Below are positions 59,420-64,000 of a DNA stretch of 64,000 nucleotides, piece after piece. The position numbers and the translations under genes were made by a program. Each line of letters starts with the position of its first letter. Positions within the stretch are counted from its first letter, which is position 1. Where the stretch lies: positions 1 through 64,000 of the forward strand of contig JAENZJ010000003.1 of assembly GCA_016841325.1 (NCBI GenBank), written 5' to 3'. The notes beneath the pieces were generated by a model, which saw only the letters and a list, made by a program, of their open reading frames with translations, had not been told where the DNA came from and did not search any database. This DNA is from Thermincola carboxydiphila (GTDB lineage: Bacteria > Bacillota > Thermincolia > Thermincolales > UBA2595).

Positions 59420-62400
59420 TCAGTGATAACCCTCACAGGCTGGATCTGATGAAGAGCAGCTTGACCTTACAGTTTCATCCGGATGTGGAGCAGTATTACT
59501 GTCAAGCACCGATGTCGGGTCATAACTCTCATCAGCCGGGTTATTGGTCCTGATAAGGTGTGCCCTGTTGGCCCCGTGGACTTTGACCCCATGGCATTTT
59601 TTGCAGGAGGCGACCACATGGGCCGGATTGCGGGACACATGGTCATTTTTATACCATGATTCATCATGGCACCTGAAACAGATAAAATCTGAAGGCAGTT
59701 CTGCCCTTGTTTCAATCGTGGTATCATAGCTCCCCTTAAGAAGAGCAGGGTACGGTGAACCGTGGGGCCCCCTGGCGCCCGATGGTGTCCCGTGGCAGTC
59801 GGTGCAGTACATTTTGCTGGTATTTGTCCACGGATTGCCCTCATGGTCAACAGCGCCTGCAGCCAGGTGCAGGGATACCTGGTCGCTGGTATTGGGGTTT
59901 GAATTTAATTCCACAAAATGGAATGAGTATACCCCACTGGTACTCCCGGTGGCAGCAGTCCGGTAAAATTCAGCAGCAATGTCCCGGCTCCCGTCAAGAT
60001 TACCCCAGTAATCTGAATGGCACTTGTAACATACTTCCCAGTCCTCTGAGGCCGGGTTTACCTCTGTAAGACTGCTGCCTGAGCGGGTGACCCCGGAGAC
60101 GTTCAACAGCGGGCCTGACAGGTTCCCCACCGAGTCTTCCCTGGCGGCATGGGGGTCATGGCAGTCGACACACTCAACATGACGTGATGTTGTCCCAAGG
60201 TTTTCAGTATCACTGTGGACTCCGGTGGCTGAGAAAATTGGATGCTTACTCGAACGTTCAAACCCATTGGTCCATACATCCAGCCTGCTGACAGTATCCC
60301 CCGGGCTTCCTGCGATATCGCCGTGACAGCGCAGGCACATCCCGTCAGGGGACGGTCCCCCGGAAGTGTCTTCACCATAACGGGACAATCTTCCATATTC
60401 CGACCCGTGAGGGTCATGACAGTTGTCACACATAACCGGGTCCAGCCCGGAGCTCCTGGTAGGACTGTAATGTCCGGCTTTGGTACTGCTGGTAATATCA
60501 AAGTATTCCTTTTTGTTCCAACTAAAACCAAAGTTGCTCAGGTTCAGAGGACCGTAATTAATGGTAAACGGCCGTATCTTATCTGCTGCAATTACCGCTG
60601 TCAGTGGTTCACTGTACAGAGGAATCCCCCCGGAATCGGGGACATTATGGCATTTGTTGCAAAAGCCTGCCATGTCCTGAGTATCTGATTTATACCAGTT
60701 CTGTTTGGTGTTTTCCGGATCTGAAACAGCCGAAGGTGCTATACTCCCCGATTCTGCGAACCGCCTTCCGGCGACACTGTGAGGGCCGTGACAACTGCTG
60801 CAGGTCAGACCCGTGTTCAGGGGGTCATAGATGTTATGGGTATTGGCCATGCCGAACCTGGCCTGAATATCCTCACCACTCATGGTATTTGGGGTAAAAC
60901 TGTTATGGCACTTGAAGCACAGGTCTTCCCTGTCATTCCCGGCCAGGGAATTATCAATCAGGCTGCGGTACTGGGAACCGTGGCGCTCATGACAGCGGAC
61001 ACAGGTGACATCTGTACGTGAATCCGGACTCATAGCCGGAAAAGCCTCAGAATAGTGCGGAATCGGCTGGAATCCCGGCAGAGGGTTGCCATCAACACCC
61101 ATGCCCCAGGCATGGCTCCCTCCGATCTCATTCCAGTAGGCCGCCATACTTACAGAAGTCCCGAATACCTTACCGTCAGCACCCTCACCGTGGCATCCCA
61201 GGCAGAACCCATTACCCTGTGTATACACTGTCCCGGAAACGTCAGCAACCCGCAGCAGTTTAGGGTAAATATTGTTGGTTTCCGGGCGTTTGTCCCCGTG
61301 AGGGTTGTGACAGTCGGTACAGTAGAGGAGATTACTGCCAGCTTCATCCAGTGACTTGTGCAGGGTATATGATACCGTAGAACCATTGGCCGTACGGTCG
61401 GTAAATTCCTCACTGACCTTGTAAACACTGATGCCCCCTGTCCCATGGCAAATGAAGCAGACCTGCTGAACAGTAGCCCTGTTGACCAGCCTGGCCCCGG
61501 CAGCGCTGTGGGCGCTGTGGCACTGTCCGCACAGCATGGTATTGTTCAGGTCGGTAACATTGACCTTGGAATACTTGCCATGAGGGGTATAGCTGTCCCA
61601 GTAAGCATAATTGTACACTGTGTCAATTACATTACCCCTAAGATCGTAGACCCCGTTGACAATAACTTTGTACCGCTCCGGGTTAGGGTATTGGTTTCCC
61701 GGGTCCTGATATACCCCTTCGGCAAGGGCAACCCTGGCTATCCTGCGGTCTGTGTCAATAAGCTCAGGTGCCTGATAAGATACGGTCAATTCATCCCCGG
61801 AATCATATTTATAAATTGCCCAGTTGACGGGAGGGTCTGGGTCAAAATTGACCGGCTCACTGAAAGTCAGGTAAATCATCTGCTTACTGGTGGCCTCTGC
61901 CTTAATCAGGGCCGGCGGAATCTTATCCGGTACCTGCAGGGTTACTTCCACAAATGCATTAACTCCATTGGGGCTGTAGACAGCCCTGACCCTGGCTTTA
62001 CCTGCCGATACCGATGTCAGGGTCACCGAAGCTTCACCTGCCAGGTTGGTAATTGCGCCAGATGAAGAAAGGTCCCCGAGGGTTGTGGTGAAATTAACAG
62101 TTAATGGACTTTGCATCGGCACACCGTATTGGTCAAAAAGGGTAGCCGTAATCACCGCCTCATCAGCTCCATCGGCATCAATTACCGCCGGTGCAGCCGA
62201 AATTATGGCCGAACTTACCTGCTGAGCTACAAAATGCACATCTGCGGTATTATTGGAACCATCCAGCGATGCCCGTACCGTAACTGTTCCCACTGTGCCT
62301 GATTTCACCCGGACCAAGGCTCGCCCCAGCCCTCCGGATACAGGGGCTTGGGTTACTACCGTACCATCATCAAAAGTTCCTGTCCCTGCTGTAATCTCAA

Positions 62401-64000
62401 AGGTAATCATTGTCCCGTCAGGCAGAGGGACTCCATCGGCATCACTGACTTCTGCAATAACAGTGGATGTTGTGGTATTGTTGGCCGGAAGGTTATCCGG
62501 CACGACTTCCATGTCAATAGTCTGGGCCGGCGGATAAAAGGTTACCTGTGCCGACCCCGATACAGTTGTCCCGTTAACTGTTCCGGTAACTGTGGCAATC
62601 CCTGAAGCCCCGGATTTCAGCTCCACTACGGCAGTCCCGGCAGCATCTGTGGCCACAGAAACGGCAGAAGTCCCGCTGGAGACAAAAGTACCCAGGCTGG
62701 TTGAAATATCAACTGTCTTTCCGGCCATAACATTACCGTACTGGTCAGTAAGCAGTGCCGTAACCGCAGCTGTGGAAACATTGTCATAGGGGACCGAAGT
62801 GGGAGAAGCTGTCACCTGCAGGTTTTGCGGCGCCGGGACAGTCCTTAAGGTTACTGTTCCCCCTGAGGAAGGTACCCCTGAATAAGTGTTCCCGGCCACG
62901 TCCTGTCCTGAGACTGAAATTGCCGCTGTATCCCCGTCATCTGCAATACTGACCTGCCATTCATATTTCCAGGCGCCGGTGGCGGCATCCCAGGCAAATG
63001 CCTCATTGGTAATATCATTTGCTGTTCCCGGGGCATCAATGGTGACTGTATGCAGCCCGGACTCAGTGCCCAGAGATTCATCAGTAACCAGCCGGATATA
63101 TGTTGATCCTGCCTTAACAACCGTTTTCCCATCCGAAACCGGCAGAGGGGTCGTCAAACCTGCATCGGAATAATACTCGAGGCCCAGCACCGGAGACGTT
63201 GTATCAATCCTGACAACACCCCCGCTTTCGGGAACACCGGTTGTCACATTACCGACCAGGTCTGTTCCTTTCACAGTAATAGAGATAGTCTCCCCGTCAC
63301 TGCCGGCAGACACCGTCCAAGGATAAACCCAGGTACCTGCTGTCTCATCCCAGGTAAAATTGGCATTTAAAATGTCGTTATCCATTCCCACCGCATCAAT
63401 GCTTATCTGGTTAGTCCCGGCTGTCGAACTCAGGACTTCATCGGCATTAAGCCTGACATACACCGTCCCGGTCTTGGCTACAGGGACCCCCCCGGAAACC
63501 GGCAGCGGCTGGGTCAGGGCGCTGTCGGAGTAATACTCCAGGGCCAGGATTGGCGCCGTATTATCAACTGTAACGGTAATAGGGCTGCCGGTCAGCCGGG
63601 TACCTGCAGCATCAGTAACCACTGCCCTGATATAGCGCGTCCCGTCACCCATTGCAGACGTATCAAAGGAAGCAGCAGTCCATGTACCGTCTGTAACGGT
63701 CCCCTGGGTCAGTTCCGCCCCGGTGACGGTCTCCGCTCCGGTGAATGCGGTATTATCCGCCCATTCAAATTCAACTGAGCTGACCTCCATATTGTCTCTT
63801 GCCGTAGCTTTAAGGTCAATCAGGCCCCTGACCCGGCCCGTATCAACAGGAGAGATCACTGCAGCCGTATCCGGCGGAGTATTATCGATAAAATAAGTGA
63901 AGTAACTGCCGGTAATTACCGGTGAATTCACCCCATCATCAACCCTGGCCCTGACATAATATGTTCCGTTAAGGCCTGTAGTGTCCCATTCAACCCCCCA
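59420..64000 (-). CDS. Giant Ig-repeat multihaem cytochrome, 5' end outside the window
   Basis: The frame is open at position 64000, so more than 1520 residues are visible without a start. The N-terminal visible part has Ig-like repeats (LALEYYSD and LGLEYYSD units, each closing in VAGNTYSG or LVGNVTTG), then Big_1-type invasin domains (TAVVELKSGASGIATVTGTV) and a Big_5 domain. The rest is a haem domain with 15 CxxCH motifs, counted by eye, from CGQCH to CKKCH. The protein ends in a Ser/Cys tail (CSSSDPACEGYH) with two Cys not in CxxCH form. It is probably exported, with Ig repeats spanning the wall and the haems forming an electron path. Confidence 0.93.
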   Translation of the reverse strand, partial: WGVEWDTTGLNGTYYVRARVDDGVNSPVITGSYFTYFIDNTPPDTAAVISPVDTGRVRGLIDLKATARDNMEVSSVEFEWADNTAFTGAETVTGAELTQGTVTDGTWTAASFDTSAMGDGTRYIRAVVTDAAGTRLTGSPITVTVDNTAPILALEYYSDSALTQPLPVSGGVPVAKTGTVYVRLNADEVLSSTAGTNQISIDAVGMDNDILNANFTWDETAGTWVYPWTVSAGSDGETISITVKGTDLVGNVTTGVPESGGVVRIDTTSPVLGLEYYSDAGLTTPLPVSDGKTVVKAGSTYIRLVTDESLGTESGLHTVTIDAPGTANDITNEAFAWDAATGAWKYEWQVSIADDGDTAAISVSGQDVAGNTYSGVPSSGGTVTLRTVPAPQNLQVTASPTSVPYDNVSTAAVTALLTDQYGNVMAGKTVDISTSLGTFVSSGTSAVSVATDAAGTAVVELKSGASGIATVTGTVNGTTVSGSAQVTFYPPAQTIDMEVVPDNLPANNTTTSTVIAEVSDADGVPLPDGTMITFEITAGTGTFDDGTVVTQAPVSGGLGRALVRVKSGTVGTVTVRASLDGSNNTADVHFVAQQVSSAIISAAPAVIDADGADEAVITATLFDQYGVPMQSPLTVNFTTTLGDLSSSGAITNLAGEASVTLTSVSAGKARVRAVYSPNGVNAFVEVTLQVPDKIPPALIKAEATSKQMIYLTFSEPVNFDPDPPVNWAIYKYDSGDELTVSYQAPELIDTDRRIARVALAEGVYQDPGNQYPNPERYKVIVNGVYDLRGNVIDTVYNYAYWDSYTPHGKYSKVNVTDLNNTMLCGQCHSAHSAAGARLVNRATVQQVCFICHGTGGISVYKVSEEFTDRTANGSTVSYTLHKSLDEAGSNLLYCTDCHNPHGDKRPETNNIYPKLLRVADVSGTVYTQGNGFCLGCHGEGADGKVFGTSVSMAAYWNEIGGSHAWGMGVDGNPLPGFQPIPHYSEAFPAMSPDSRTDVTCVRCHERHGSQYRSLIDNSLAGNDREDLCFKCHNSFTPNTMSGEDIQARFGMANTHNIYDPLNTGLTCSSCHGPHSVAGRRFAESGSIAPSAVSDPENTKQNWYKSDTQDMAGFCNKCHNVPDSGGIPLYSEPLTAVIAADKIRPFTINYGPLNLSNFGFSWNKKEYFDITSSTKAGHYSPTRSSGLDPVMCDNCHDPHGSEYGRLSRYGEDTSGGPSPDGMCLRCHGDIAGSPGDTVSRLDVWTNGFERSSKHPIFSATGVHSDTENLGTTSRHVECVDCHDPHAAREDSVGNLSGPLLNVSGVTRSGSSLTEVNPASEDWEVCYKCHSDYWGNLDGSRDIAAEFYRTAATGSTSGVYSFHFVELNSNPNTSDQVSLHLAAGAVDHEGNPWTNTSKMYCTDCHGTPSGARGPHGSPYPALLKGSYDTTIETRAELPSDFICFRCHDESWYKNDHVSRNPAHVVASCKKCHGVKVHGANRAHLIRTNNPADESYDPTSVLDSNTAPHPDETVRSSCSSSDPACEGYH

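Noticed and set aside
1-64000. CRISPR array, insertion sequence or rRNA genes
   Set aside because: No regular repeat-spacer pattern, transposase gene or rRNA-like sequence was seen; the repeats present are short tandem ones inside genes or leaders.

Overview
The window looks like a chromosome segment of an anaerobic, spore-forming Bacillota of the Peptococcaceae / Desulfotomaculum / Thermincola type. This is inferred from gene content: a Spo0E-family protein, S-layer homology domains, copper-amine-oxidase-like stalk domains, very large multiheme c-type cytochromes with two ResB/CcsA (System II) maturation pairs, and haem genes that use the sirohaem route. No rRNA operon, insertion sequence or CRISPR array was seen.

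Positions 1 to about 17485 are the right-hand part of a prophage or phage-like integrative element. Its left end lies outside the window. It is inserted in a tRNA-Leu(CAG) gene: the tRNA 3' part (17421-17485) and its terminator mark the right junction, with a tyrosine integrase beside it. The lysogeny genes face right: XRE repressor, ImmA-like protein, lipoprotein, integrase. A four-operator divergent control region (14086-14205) separates them from a leftward early operon. That operon holds a Cro-like protein, many tiny Cys-rich proteins, an SbcC/Rad50-like ATPase, RecT, an MBL-fold nuclease, a free-standing Spo0A DNA-binding domain, a helicase-methyltransferase fusion and a DnaD-type replication protein. 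Two tRNA-like elements lie in the leaders of early genes, and a small rightward operon with its own twin operators (4354-4791) interrupts the block.

Positions 17.5-28.4 kb hold leftward genes for exported or cell-wall proteins: a CARDB-like protein, a stalk-domain protein, a secreted protein with a Gly/Gln/Asn tract, and a huge SLH-anchored protein split by one in-frame TAG. From 28.6 to 40.8 kb come a Tyr-rich small protein, a zinc-ribbon protein, threonine aldolase, a HAD protein, a NitT/TauT-type ABC transporter, a double-rhodanese lipoprotein, a Nudix hydrolase, an HD-GYP protein behind a c-di-GMP-I riboswitch, a Spo0E-like protein, an FtsA-like ATPase, CheR and a membrane-anchored dihaem cytochrome.

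Positions 40.8-51.4 kb carry resB, ccsA, precorrin-2 dehydrogenase, hemA, hemC, cobA-hemD, hemB, a NirJ2/AhbD-type radical SAM gene and hemL, all leftward. They join tetrapyrrole synthesis to cytochrome c assembly. Positions 51.6-64.0 kb hold an 11-CxxCH Ig-domain cytochrome, an NHL beta-propeller protein, a toxin-antitoxin pair, a second ccsA / lipoprotein / resB set, and a truncated-by-window cytochrome with 15 CxxCH motifs. Together they suggest a dedicated apparatus for building and exporting multihaem proteins, possibly for electron transfer at the cell surface.
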